Below are positions 44,401 through 51,911 of a stretch of DNA of 64,000 nt, one piece after another; position 1 is the stretch's first letter, and every line of letters starts with the position of its first letter. Both the position numbers and the translations under genes were made by a program. Below the pieces are notes generated by a model. It was not told where the DNA came from. It searched no databases and worked only from the letters and a program-made list of their open reading frames with translations. This DNA is from Rhizobiaceae bacterium. GTDB lineage: Bacteria > Pseudomonadota > Alphaproteobacteria > Rhizobiales > Rhizobiaceae. Where the stretch lies: assembly GCA_025698895.1 (NCBI GenBank), contig JAILWO010000005.1, positions 62,001 through 126,000 of the forward strand, read 5' to 3'.

Positions 44401-46558
44401 CGGGAATCCAGGGGGCACCCAGTCGCGCCGTGATATCGGACGGGCTGAGGTCGGCAGGCTGGACGTCACGCAGCGCCCGGACATTGCATTCAAACACCGG
44501 ATCGAGTGCAGCGGCGGCTTCCGCGGCCTTGAGCTTGTCGCGCACCTTGCCCGAGAGATAGGCGTCGGCGGTCTGCCAGGACCCGGTCTCGGGTTCGCGG
44601 AAAACGGCGTCACCCAGCTCGGCGATGACGGTGTCCACATCGGCATGCATGAGCTCGGCAATGTGATCGACATCGACATGACCGCGCTCGTTGAGCACCA
44701 CGGCCAGCGCATCGGCGGCACAGGTGATGACCGGCGCCGAGGGCGGAGCGATCACCCGCTCGGTGAAGATCGGACCGGGGCGCGCCGTGTTCGTCTCGAG
44801 GTCGTAATCCTCGATCGAGGCGACGAGCCAGCAATCGGGGTCGTCGAGGAAGGGTTGGAGATTGGGGCGGCGGTGCGTCTCGCGGACTTCGCCGGTCTCA
44901 AGATCCTCCTTCACCGATACGGTCGTGGAATTGACCGGACCGAAGGCGCGCACGAAGTTCGACCAGGCGATGCGCAGCCTAACCTGGTGCTGCTTGAAGG
45001 GCTGATCGAGCTCCTGAGCCTTGAGGACCTCGCGCACGGCGTCGCGGATCGGGATCAGCTTTCGGATGATCCTGGCCTGTTTGTCGGAGACGCCTTCTGC
45101 GGCACGGCCCTTGCGCACCGTGATGGTGACGGGTTCACCGTCGCGCACCTGCATCAGCGCCTGGTTCTTGCCGACAAAGAAGCTGCCCTCGCGGATGCCC
45201 TGCCCATCGGGCTCATCGAATTCGTGGGCATCGCCTGCATCGGTTTCCGGATCGACGGCTTCGGGCTCACCGTCATAGATCGCTTCCGGAAGAAGACGGG
45301 TGGCGGCGCCAAGCGCCTGCTCCAGATCGACACCTCGCTGCGGCAGGCAGGTATAGGTCTCGCCGAACGGTCCGGACGTCGTGGCATGGATTCCCAACAC
45401 GTGATCCGGATGCTGCGCGAACCAGCGATTGACCCGGATGGGGCCCTCGTCCTCGGTTGCAGGCCGGACCTCTTCTGTTTCCAGCCAGGACATGTCGCCC
45501 TCGGCGTCGTCTGGCCTGCGCTTCCGGAAATAGAGGATGTCGGCCACCACATTCGTGCCGGCCTCGGCCCGGAAACTGCCCTCAGGCAGGCGGAGGGCGG
45601 CGACAAGGTCGGCCTGTCGGGCGATCGTTTCCCGCGCGGATGGATCGGCCTTGTCCATGGTGCCGCTGGAGGTGACGAAAGCCGCAAGCCCGCCGGGCTT
45701 CAGCCGGTCGATCGCCTTGACGATGAAATAGTCATGCAGCCGCAAACCGAGGCCGCGATAGGCTTGGTCCGAGCGCACCGTGCGGTCGGAAAAGGGTGGA
45801 TTGCCGATCGCCAGGTCGAAATGCGCGGGCAGATCCATACGGGCGAAATCGCCGTTGACGATCCGGGCGCGGGGCTGGAGCAGGCGGGCGATCCGCGCTG
45901 TGACCGGGTCGAGCTCGACACCAGTGACATGGGCGACCGGGCGCAGGTCCTCGGGCATCAGGGCGGGAAACAGCCCTGTGCCGATGCCGGGTTCGAGCAC
46001 CCGACCGCCGCGCCAGCCAAGCCGCAGCAAGCCCGACCAGATGGCCCGGACGATGAACTCCGGCGTGAAATGCGCATACTGCGTACAGCGGGCAAGCGAA
46101 GCGTATTCCTGCACTGAGGTAACATCCTGCAGATCGGAACCGATCTCCTGCCAGCCTTTGCGAAAGTCCGCCTCGCCCGGCCGCCGGAACACCGCATTGG
46201 CGAGTTCCGAGGCGCCGAACCCGGTGAACTTGATGAGCGCCGCCTGTTCCTCGACCGTCGCCGGGCGGGCTTCGGATTCAATCGACTGGGCGAGCGCGAT
46301 GGCGGCGATATTGTCCTGGGCGCGTTGTCTCCAGCCACGGGCCAGACCGCGACCGCCGGCGAGATGGAAGTTCTCGCCGCGTCCTTTGTCCGGTGTCTTG
46401 CCGGGGCGCTGTGTAGCCGCGGGCGCCGGCTCTTCCGGCGTATCCTCGTGATCCTCCGGCGGTTCGATTGTCGTGCCGAACGCGGTGACGCCAAGACCGA
46501 GGCCGGCTGAAAGGGTGTTGCCGGAAGACACGAGCGTGAAGGGGTCGTCATTGGGCAT
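41486..46558 (-). CDS. Giant DNA methylase-helicase fusion (DarB-like)
   Basis: 1690 aa, the largest gene here. Residues about 187-199 hold a SAM-binding VLEPGIGTGLFPA and 251-256 the catalytic GNPPF of N6-adenine methylases. From about 880 a SNF2/SF2 helicase follows: AHAVGAGKTMTM (Walker A), IIVDEAQEF (motif II), and motif V/VI near QIEQREGRIGRQGNQ. The end is coiled-coil (RLERLRAAHMDDQ, and RLRYRQRLADAERRLSSYRARQ split by short gaps). Phage P1 DarB has the same order and protects DNA from type I restriction. An antirestriction or DNA-protection role is therefore likely but inferred. Start at MPNDDPF (46558). Confidence 0.85.
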   Translation of the reverse strand: MPNDDPFTLVSSGNTLSAGLGLGVTAFGTTIEPPEDHEDTPEEPAPAATQRPGKTPDKGRGENFHLAGGRGLARGWRQRAQDNIAAIALAQSIESEARPATVEEQAALIKFTGFGASELANAVFRRPGEADFRKGWQEIGSDLQDVTSVQEYASLARCTQYAHFTPEFIVRAIWSGLLRLGWRGGRVLEPGIGTGLFPALMPEDLRPVAHVTGVELDPVTARIARLLQPRARIVNGDFARMDLPAHFDLAIGNPPFSDRTVRSDQAYRGLGLRLHDYFIVKAIDRLKPGGLAAFVTSSGTMDKADPSARETIARQADLVAALRLPEGSFRAEAGTNVVADILYFRKRRPDDAEGDMSWLETEEVRPATEDEGPIRVNRWFAQHPDHVLGIHATTSGPFGETYTCLPQRGVDLEQALGAATRLLPEAIYDGEPEAVDPETDAGDAHEFDEPDGQGIREGSFFVGKNQALMQVRDGEPVTITVRKGRAAEGVSDKQARIIRKLIPIRDAVREVLKAQELDQPFKQHQVRLRIAWSNFVRAFGPVNSTTVSVKEDLETGEVRETHRRPNLQPFLDDPDCWLVASIEDYDLETNTARPGPIFTERVIAPPSAPVITCAADALAVVLNERGHVDVDHIAELMHADVDTVIAELGDAVFREPETGSWQTADAYLSGKVRDKLKAAEAAAALDPVFECNVRALRDVQPADLSPSDITARLGAPWIPATDIVDFVREMMGADIRIRHMPELASWTVEARQLGYTAAGTSEWGTDRRHAGELLADALNSRVPQIFDTIKDGDSEKRVLNVVDTEAAKEKLTKIKTAFQTWIWSDPDRTDRLARDYNDRFNNIAPRTFNGDHLQLPGASGAFCLYGHQKRGIWRIISAGSTYLAHAVGAGKTMTMAAAIMEQKRLGLIAKAMLVVPGHCLAQAAREFLALYPAARILVADETNFTKDKRHRFLARAATAKWDAIIITHSAFRFISIQSAFEQQMISDELELYEELLTKVDGDDRVSRKRLERLKEGLQERLEALATRKDDLLTISELGIDQIIVDEAQEFRKLSFATNMSSLKGVDPNGSQRAWDLYVKSRFVETKNPGRALVLASGTPITNTLGEMFSVQRFLGIEALKERGLHEFDAWASTFGDVTTELELQPSGKYKPVTRFATFVNVPELIAMFRSFADVVLPEDLRQYVKVPAVSTGKRQIRTSRPSAAFKRYQTVLDARIKAIEEREGPARPGDDILLSVITDGRHAAIDLRLVDPDNGDEPDNKLNDLIGNAFRIWSETSQNIYRKPDGDCFELPGAAQMIFSDLGTISVEKSRGFSAYRWIRDELVRRGVPASEIAFMQDYRRAQAKQRLFGDVNAGKVRFLIGSSETMGTGVNAQLRLKALHHLDVPWLPSQIEQREGRIGRQGNQHDEIDIFAYATEGSLDATMWQNNERKARFIAAALSGDTSIRRLDDMGEGQANQFAMAKAIASGDPRLIQKAGLEADIARLERLRAAHMDDQHAVRRQIREAERGIEVANRRIADIGMDIGLRLPTAGEAFAMTVAGKSFSERKPAGRALMKEILTLVQLQQEGDTAIASIGGFDVEFSGERFGGDGYRYTTMLMRTGAEYEIELPVTTTPLGAVARLEHALSGFEDERLRYRQRLADAERRLSSYRARQGEAFAFAGELENKRRLLAEIEAELADAATGSERAAA

Positions 46559-46645
46559 GGGTTGTTCTCCATGTGTTGGGGTGCGCGGCCGCACGCCGCC
46601 GGGATTGGCCGGTGGCGCGACGCACGTGACAGATTCGGGATGGGG

Positions 46646-47044
46646 TCAGCGGGTGATCAGCGAGAGTGAGATGTCGTGCTCGGTGAGCTGTACCCCCAGA
46701 TGGGTGGCGCCGAAGTTCCGGTTGAAGCTCGGGATCAGCAGGTCGGCATCGATGAATTCGATGCCGTCATCGCCCCCGAAATACCGGCGCTTGTAGTCCC
46801 ACCAATCCGGATTGCCCTTTGGGTGGCATTCGGCGGAATAGACGACGAGCGGTGTCTCGCCATCGCCTAGCCTGCCGTTCGAGATGATGTAGACGCCCTC
46901 GTCGCCAACGAGCCACAGGCCGGGCTTTTCGCCCTGGCCGGGTTTCAAGCCGTAGTAGGGATTGCGGAAGCCGCCGTTGGCGGCCGCGTCCGCTTCCCCG
47001 CGCGCGATGACCTTGCGCACGGCCATGATCGGGAACGTGAACAT
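46646..47044 (-). CDS. DUF3085-like plasmid protein
   Basis: 132 aa. Residues 41-56 (PGLWLVGDEGVYIISN) and GGDDGIEFIDADLL near 89-102 fit DUF3085, a small family carried by plasmids with ArdC and large methylase-helicases. No catalytic residues are evident. It begins MFTFPIMAVRKVIARG and lies 87 bp before the methylase-helicase gene on the same strand, 7 bp after the DUF1419-like gene, so the three may share a transcript. Confidence 0.55.
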   Translation of the reverse strand: MFTFPIMAVRKVIARGEADAAANGGFRNPYYGLKPGQGEKPGLWLVGDEGVYIISNGRLGDGETPLVVYSAECHPKGNPDWWDYKRRYFGGDDGIEFIDADLLIPSFNRNFGATHLGVQLTEHDISLSLITR

Positions 47045-47051
47045 GGCGGCC

Positions 47052-47651
47052 TCACGCGGCCTCGGCGAGCGGCAGGTGGCGCAGATGAACCGGGAGCTTT
47101 TCCGCGATTTGCGCGTCGGTCAGATAATCCAGTAGCGCGAAGCTGCTTTCATGCCTGCCATAGACGATGACGGTGCGCTGGCCCCGATGCTCGGGCGGAT
47201 AACCCGCCCCGGCATAGCCGCGATACCGGTCCTCGGTGGCGCTCCAGATATGCTCGATGCGCTCCTCGCGGGTCATCGCCCTGACCGGGCGGCGCTCCCG
47301 CTCGACGATCGCGTCGCGCATCTCGACCGGCGAACCAGGCCGGGCGAGATCGCAATAGGCATGGAAGTAGCGCTCCGCCCCATTGATGCGCAGCGCATAG
47401 AACACGCTGGTGATGCTGCCAGTCAGGAATTCGCCCAGGGCGAACATCTCACCGCGCATCCAGAGCGGCGGCAGGATATCGAGCATGTAATCGTGTTCGG
47501 GCCGGGCAATCTCGAACCATTCGCCCGCGAACAGGGCACCGTCGTCGTTCTGCCAACGGTTCGGGCGCTGGGCGTGGCGATCGAACAGACGGAACATCTG
47601 CCGGCGTTCGGCAACCCCGAAATAGATCTTGCGGATGGGAGAGAGGGTCAT
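47052..47651 (-). CDS. DUF1419-like plasmid protein
   Basis: 199 aa. The N-terminal part (IRKIYFGVAERRQMFRLFDRHAQRPNRWQ) and PPLWMRGEMFALGEFLTGSITSVFYAL near 75-101 are typical of DUF1419 proteins, known only from alphaproteobacterial plasmids. No known motif or membrane segment. It ends 7 bp before the DUF3085-like start (minus strand) and starts after GGAGCCCACCC. Function unknown; its constant company with antirestriction genes suggests a part in plasmid establishment. Confidence 0.65.
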   Translation of the reverse strand: MTLSPIRKIYFGVAERRQMFRLFDRHAQRPNRWQNDDGALFAGEWFEIARPEHDYMLDILPPLWMRGEMFALGEFLTGSITSVFYALRINGAERYFHAYCDLARPGSPVEMRDAIVERERRPVRAMTREERIEHIWSATEDRYRGYAGAGYPPEHRGQRTVIVYGRHESSFALLDYLTDAQIAEKLPVHLRHLPLAEAA

Positions 47652-47776
47652 GGGTGGGCTCCTTGGCCTCCGGGGCTGGAGCGCAGCTCATCCTCTCGAC
47701 GTCGCCATCGTCTTCAGCCCTTCCGGACCCCTCTCAAGCGGCCGCCTCTCCGTCCGGCCGTGTCAAGGGCCGGGCC

Positions 47777-48751
47777 TCAGCCGGGCGAAGCGTCACCCTT
47801 GAGGCGGCCGGCGGGCATGCGGCAGCCATTCTCCTTCGAGTTCTCCCTCCCTCTCGATTCCTGGTTCCTTCCCAATTCCGCGTTCCAGTCTTCCGCCAGC
47901 GGACACATCCGCTCGAAGCCGCATCCTGCCTCGGCAGAAAGCTCTCGCAGACGGCCGGCGTATGTCTCGCCCTGTGCGTTGTTGTCGGTGGCAGCCACAA
48001 GATGGGCGCCCGTCCGGTGGGCATGTGCGCGAAGGGCCTCGGCCGAGGCCGGGGCCCAGCCGCCGCCGGTGCTCATATAGAGGGTATCCGCTCGGATGTC
48101 CTCGATCGCGGCCAGGCTCATGGCGTCGATTGCCGCCTCGGTGACACAGAGCCGGAGCGCATCGGGCCGGCCGAGGCGGAACAGCACCTTGGCGCCTCCG
48201 GTCGCGAAGCTGCGCCAATCGGGACCACGCTCCTCCCAGCCGGTCACCTCGCCGGCGGAATCGGTATGGCCGGCCCACATGCTGCCCTTCGGGCCTTCGC
48301 GCAAGAGGTTCGCGGCAACGGCTATGCGGATCACTGCCTCGGGAATGTGGCGCGTGTCGCGGAGATAACGCCATGTCGCCGAGCCGGGCCAGGGTTTTCG
48401 CCGGACCCGCCAGCGTTCCACGATCGTCAGGTCGGGCGCACGGTCCCTGGCCTCGTGTGTCCAGACCGGTTCGGACGGTACAAAGCCGACCAGTTCGGCA
48501 ACGACATAGAGCGCGGCGGCAAAAGGTATGCCGTCGAGATGTTCCACCAGGGAGAAGACGTCGCCCTTTGCATCCGACAAGGGATCGAACCAGCCGTTGC
48601 CGTCATGGATGACGATGACGATCTCGCTGGCGCGGCGATACTTCATCGCCTTGCCGCTGCTCTCCCTGAGATCGAGCGCGAACCCCGCGTCCTCCAGCAC
48701 GGCGCTGCAGGGCACCTTCCCTCTCAACTCTTCCAGGTCTGCTTTTTCCAT
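47777..48751 (-). CDS. Toprim-domain protein (DUF3991/primase-like)
   Basis: 324 aa from MEKADLEELRGKVPCSAVLEDAG. The N terminus resembles a DUF3991-type region (GWFDPLSDAKGDVFSLVEHLDG near 50-70); the C-terminal toprim fold has VTEAAIDAMSLAAIE near 225-239 (catalytic Glu) and HLVAATDNNAQGE near 270-282 (the DxN/DxD strand). Such proteins resemble the catalytic core of DnaG and may prime the transferred strand in the recipient. ATG at 48751 chosen by family match; the frame is open to 48988 through a low-complexity arginine-rich stretch. Confidence 0.75.
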   Translation of the reverse strand: MEKADLEELRGKVPCSAVLEDAGFALDLRESSGKAMKYRRASEIVIVIHDGNGWFDPLSDAKGDVFSLVEHLDGIPFAAALYVVAELVGFVPSEPVWTHEARDRAPDLTIVERWRVRRKPWPGSATWRYLRDTRHIPEAVIRIAVAANLLREGPKGSMWAGHTDSAGEVTGWEERGPDWRSFATGGAKVLFRLGRPDALRLCVTEAAIDAMSLAAIEDIRADTLYMSTGGGWAPASAEALRAHAHRTGAHLVAATDNNAQGETYAGRLRELSAEAGCGFERMCPLAEDWNAELGRNQESRGRENSKENGCRMPAGRLKGDASPG

Positions 48752-49289
48752 GTCTCGCCTGCGCCTTCGCGCGCTCCTCTTATCCGATTCCCGCTCCCGG
48801 TCTGTGCCGGGACGAGGATCGGCAGGCCGCGAAGAGCAAGCCGGGCAAGGGCGCGGCGGGCAACCCGGCAGATTTGCGGGGCCGGACCGATCTCGCCCGC
48901 CGCGGCGAAGCCTCCCTTGCCGGGCGCAGCGCGCAAGCGGCACGCACACCCGCACGTCAACCGCTGCATCGCTCTTCCTTGGCGACAATCGCGGTCACCA
49001 TGTCGATATCCATTTCCGCCTGCGGAGAGATGCGGGCGATTTCCGCGGCGACCTTGGCCGAGTGATGGTACTCAGTTCGATTGCCTCGGACGCGGGCGCA
49101 CGTAGCCATCCATGCCATTCATCGCCGATGAGATTGTCGAGCCGTGATCAGAGGAAGTGTTCTGTTTATTCGAGCGGCAGGTCAGGGGCGGCAAGAATCC
49201 GGTCGCTGAAAGGCGGCGCGGTACTTGGCGCCAAATTTACTATCCATGAAATGACGGCAAGAGGACTTGGCAGGGCAAGTGCGCCTCCG
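48752..49289. other. Non-coding, GC-rich and partly degraded stretch
   Basis: 538 bp with overlapping ORFs in all frames but no recognisable gene. It lies between the toprim gene (reading left) and the IS110 fragment and probably marks the border of the conserved plasmid backbone. Toprim promoter expected near its left end. Confidence 0.4.
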
Positions 49290-49460
49290 GACCTCAACTG
49301 CTCGCGGCGGTGATCGGCAAGCGCGCACCGTATGCCCGCCGGATCATCTTCGAGACGGGGCCGCTGTCGGAGTGGTTCTACGATGCGCCGACAGCACAGG
49401 GCTGCCGGCGATCTGCATTGACGGGCGGCATGCCAAGGCTGCGCTCGACGTGGCCGCGCA
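49290..49460 (+). pseudogene. IS110-family transposase N-terminal remnant, frameshifted
   Basis: One plus frame reads RRIIFETGPLSEWFYDA, and the adjoining frame continues LPAICIDGRHAKAALDVAA: together the DEDD-type N-terminal domain of IS110 transposases, interrupted by a single missing base after CAGGG near 49391. Homology stops near 49455; the rest of the transposase is gone. Confidence 0.65.
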
Positions 49461-49507
49461 CGGTCGTGTGCGTCAAGTTCAGCAACTTGGGTCGGCCATA
49501 AAATTGG

Positions 49508-49687
49508 TCACGCGGCAGCATTGAGTTTCTTGTGTTCCTTGAGGTCGCCGCTGCTGATGCAGCGGTCTGCCTCGAGCCGGTTCTCATAGGTTTCGACAGC
49601 CATATTGCGCTGTGGCGACAAACGGTTGCGCCGACTGCCATAAGAGGCGGCTGCGGTCATGCTGAACAGGTCGACGGATTCCAGCAT
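49508..49687 (-). CDS. Short ORF of unknown function (doubtful)
   Basis: 59 aa, MLESVDLFSMTAAASYGSRR followed by a basic stretch and an end reading KEHKKLNAAA. Not recognised; no signal or membrane segment. It is flanked by transposase debris, so it may be the tail of a damaged gene or insertion sequence. The frame is closed 14 codons upstream of the ATG, and no good ribosome site is seen. Confidence 0.25.
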   Translation of the reverse strand: MLESVDLFSMTAAASYGSRRNRLSPQRNMAVETYENRLEADRCISSGDLKEHKKLNAAA

Positions 49688-50122
49688 CCTGCGAACTTGG
49701 GCGTGGAGCTGAAGAACGGCTCGGCCTCAGGCGCGCGGCCGTGACCGCCCCAATCAGCGAATTTGCAGAACTATCGACACTACCCGGGAAGCCCGATGAG
49801 GCGAGATTGCGACGGACAGGAGTTCTCGGTTTCCGGCTCGATACGATTGAGTTTGCCACAATGCCGGTTGCGGACGAACAGGCAGGTTACGGAGCATGAA
49901 CTTTCGGATGAAAAACAAGTCGGAAGCATCATCCGGTCTGGAGGAAATCCGCAGTTCCAGTTCGATTCTGCGCCCCTGTGGGAAATCCGGCTCGCCTGGG
50001 TGCTGCGCATTCCAATATTGGGGACGGCGGCATTTCACCTCGATCAGGGCACGCTCGCTGCCTCGTCACACTGATGCTGATGGTTGTTCTGCGAAGAGAC
50101 ACGCCGTCCCTGCCGGAAATCT
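49688..50122. other. Non-coding stretch
   Basis: 435 bp. Several ORFs of 60-100 codons overlap in different frames; none resembles a known protein. It lies downstream of the MarR-XRE fusion gene. Nothing else noted. Confidence 0.4.
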
Positions 50123-50932
50123 TTACTTTCGGAGCCGCACAGCCGGGCCGCGCCCGTTCTCGCTGATGAACTCCGCGCCGTTTGATTCCAAGACCTGTTT
50201 CAGAGCGTCCAGCACTTCGTCCGGGCACGAGACGTTGCCGTTCTCGAAGCGGGTAACAGTAAGTCCAGAGACTTTTGCCTGTTTCGCAAGCTCACGGACG
50301 GAAAGTCCCAGCCCCGCTCTGGCCATCCGGCACTGAGACGGAGAAAGACGGCCATTTTGGTTGTGCTCCACCGTGCCTTCCCGGTCGTGGCCGGAACTCT
50401 CCTCCGCCGGCTGATCAATTCTGCTCGCCGGATACGCGCCTGCCGCCAGCTCCGCCAGATTCCCACGCATTCGCGAAAGGGTGTCCCGGGACTGTTTGGC
50501 TGCTTCATCGTCCAGTCCGTTGCAAGTGGCAACGCAGAGTTCGGTGAAGACTTTCTTGATCCTTCTGACGAGGGGAATCGCCGCGGGCCGCAATAGAACC
50601 CGCTTCGCTCGGCGGTCGTTTTCGTCAGGCTCCCGCTTGACCAGGCCCGCAGCCTGCAAGCGATCGAGCACGCCGACGAGGGTCATCGCCTCGCAGGAAA
50701 GCAATTGGGCCAACTGCGTCTGGCGGAGGCCTTCATTTTGCGCCACGGTCAGGAGCACGCGGGCCTCGGCAGGCGTCACTGCAAGCCCGGCGGCCTCGAA
50801 TTCGAACGAAAGCTGTCGGTGGAACGACTTGGCAAAGGCGAGCCCTTCAAGGGCAAGGGCGACGTCTCCCGGCAAGCAAACACGGGCTTGATCGATTTGG
50901 ACGACTTGGTTGCTCGGGACTCTGTCTGGCAT
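50123..50932 (-). CDS. MarR-XRE fusion transcriptional regulator
   Basis: 269 aa. Residues about 25-150 are a MarR winged helix (TPAEARVLLTVAQNEGLRQT, LAQLLSCEAMTLVGVLDRLQ, then AAGLVKREPDENDRRAKRVL with the wing). Residues about 195-250 are a separate XRE/Cro-type HTH (SPSQCRMARAGLGLSVRELA and KQAKVSGLTVTRFENGN), ending AEFISENGRGPAVRLRK, the usual end of short XRE proteins. Both halves seem intact, in one frame. It is 6 bp after the frameshifted uspA and on the same strand. A dual sensor of a small ligand and a second operator is conceivable. Confidence 0.75.
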   Translation of the reverse strand: MPDRVPSNQVVQIDQARVCLPGDVALALEGLAFAKSFHRQLSFEFEAAGLAVTPAEARVLLTVAQNEGLRQTQLAQLLSCEAMTLVGVLDRLQAAGLVKREPDENDRRAKRVLLRPAAIPLVRRIKKVFTELCVATCNGLDDEAAKQSRDTLSRMRGNLAELAAGAYPASRIDQPAEESSGHDREGTVEHNQNGRLSPSQCRMARAGLGLSVRELAKQAKVSGLTVTRFENGNVSCPDEVLDALKQVLESNGAEFISENGRGPAVRLRK

Positions 50933-50938
50933 GGTTTG

Positions 50939-51414
50939 TCAAAGAGCCTTTGACCGGACCTTCGGCCTGTCGGAGTGCGGGTTGGACATCTCCATCCGCC
51001 CGATCAGCAGGCTGCAGGTCAGATGGTCGGCGAGATATGTGGCCACCGACCCTGACCACCACCTTGCCAGGGTTCCATGCTGGCGGTGTCCGATGACAAC
51101 AAGATCGGCATCGATCTCCCTTGCGACGGCGCAAATCTCCGGTCCGGGGTCACCCATATTGAGGCGGACTTCGGGTCGGAGCCCATGTCTCGCAACCGCC
51201 GCTCGCCTTCGGCGAGAATGTTTCGGTAGACCTCGCTCTGGTCGCCGACGATTCCCGGATGCATGCCCTCCGCAAACACCATGCCCGTGGAAATCTGCAC
51301 CACTGCCAGCAGGCAAACCTGCGCTCCGCATAGCTGCGCAAGCCGCGCTCCCTCGCCAAGGGCAAGACGCCCGTCGGCAGACCCATCATACGCCAGCAGC
51401 ACCTTGCGGTACAT
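50939..51414 (-). pseudogene. Universal stress protein (UspA family), frameshifted
   Basis: The frame from 51414 gives MYRKVLLAYDGSADGRLALG through ILAEGERRLRDMG; the adjoining frame continues LRPEVRLNMGDPGPEICAVA and IDADLVVIGHRQHGTLARWWSGSVA, i.e. the second half of a single UspA domain with the G-x2-G-x9-GS nucleotide signature. One base is missing near 51182. The repaired protein would be about 157 aa. It may be a true pseudogene or a sequencing error. It reads towards the MarR-XRE gene and is divergent from the efflux operon. Confidence 0.75.
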
Positions 51415-51484
51415 ATCGTAGCCCTTGCTTCATGATCGAGGCTAAGCTAATCAGTAGCACACTATCAATAAGAAAGCTAAGACT

Positions 51485-51910
51485 TTGGATCCGAGCAAAG
51501 AGTTTGCCGTGGAACTTGGCCGGGTCGGGCGCCGTTGGCGAACGCTCCTCGACGCGCGCGTGAAGCATCTGGGGCTGACGCAGGCGCGGTGGATTGCACT
51601 TCTGCATCTGCGGCACTCAGGCTGTCTTGCGCAAAGGGACCTTGCCGACAAGATCGGCGTGGAAGGGCCCACCTTGGTGCGTCTGCTGGATGCGCTCCAG
51701 GAGCGGGGGCTGATCGAGCGCCTCGAGGCCGGCGATGACCGGCGCGTCAAGAAAATCCACCTCACCGAGAGCGCTAGGGCGGTCATCGACGAGATAGATC
51801 GCATTGCGGATGCTTTCAGGAAAGAAGTGATGGACGGGATTCACCCGGATGATCTGGCGACCGCGCATCGCGTGCTGCGTCTCATCGGCAGCCGACTTGA
51901 AGGGTTTTAG
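51485..51910 (+). CDS. MarR-family repressor of the adjacent efflux operon
   Basis: 141 aa from a TTG start at 51485. A complete MarR fold: LTQARWIALLHLRHSGCLAQ, then the recognition helix VEGPTLVRLLDALQERGLIE near 59-78, and the wing GDDRRVKKIHLTESAR near 84-99. It is separated by one base from an EmrA-like gene, so it should regulate the pump in response to drugs or phenolics. The promoter must lie in the 70-bp divergent gap to uspA, which contains AT-rich sequence. Confidence 0.85.
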   Translation: MDPSKEFAVELGRVGRRWRTLLDARVKHLGLTQARWIALLHLRHSGCLAQRDLADKIGVEGPTLVRLLDALQERGLIERLEAGDDRRVKKIHLTESARAVIDEIDRIADAFRKEVMDGIHPDDLATAHRVLRLIGSRLEGF

Positions 51911-51911
51911 A

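Noticed and set aside
44003-46117. 704-codon open frame on the plus strand
   Set aside because: Antisense shadow of the methylase-helicase gene, which has clear motifs on the minus strand.
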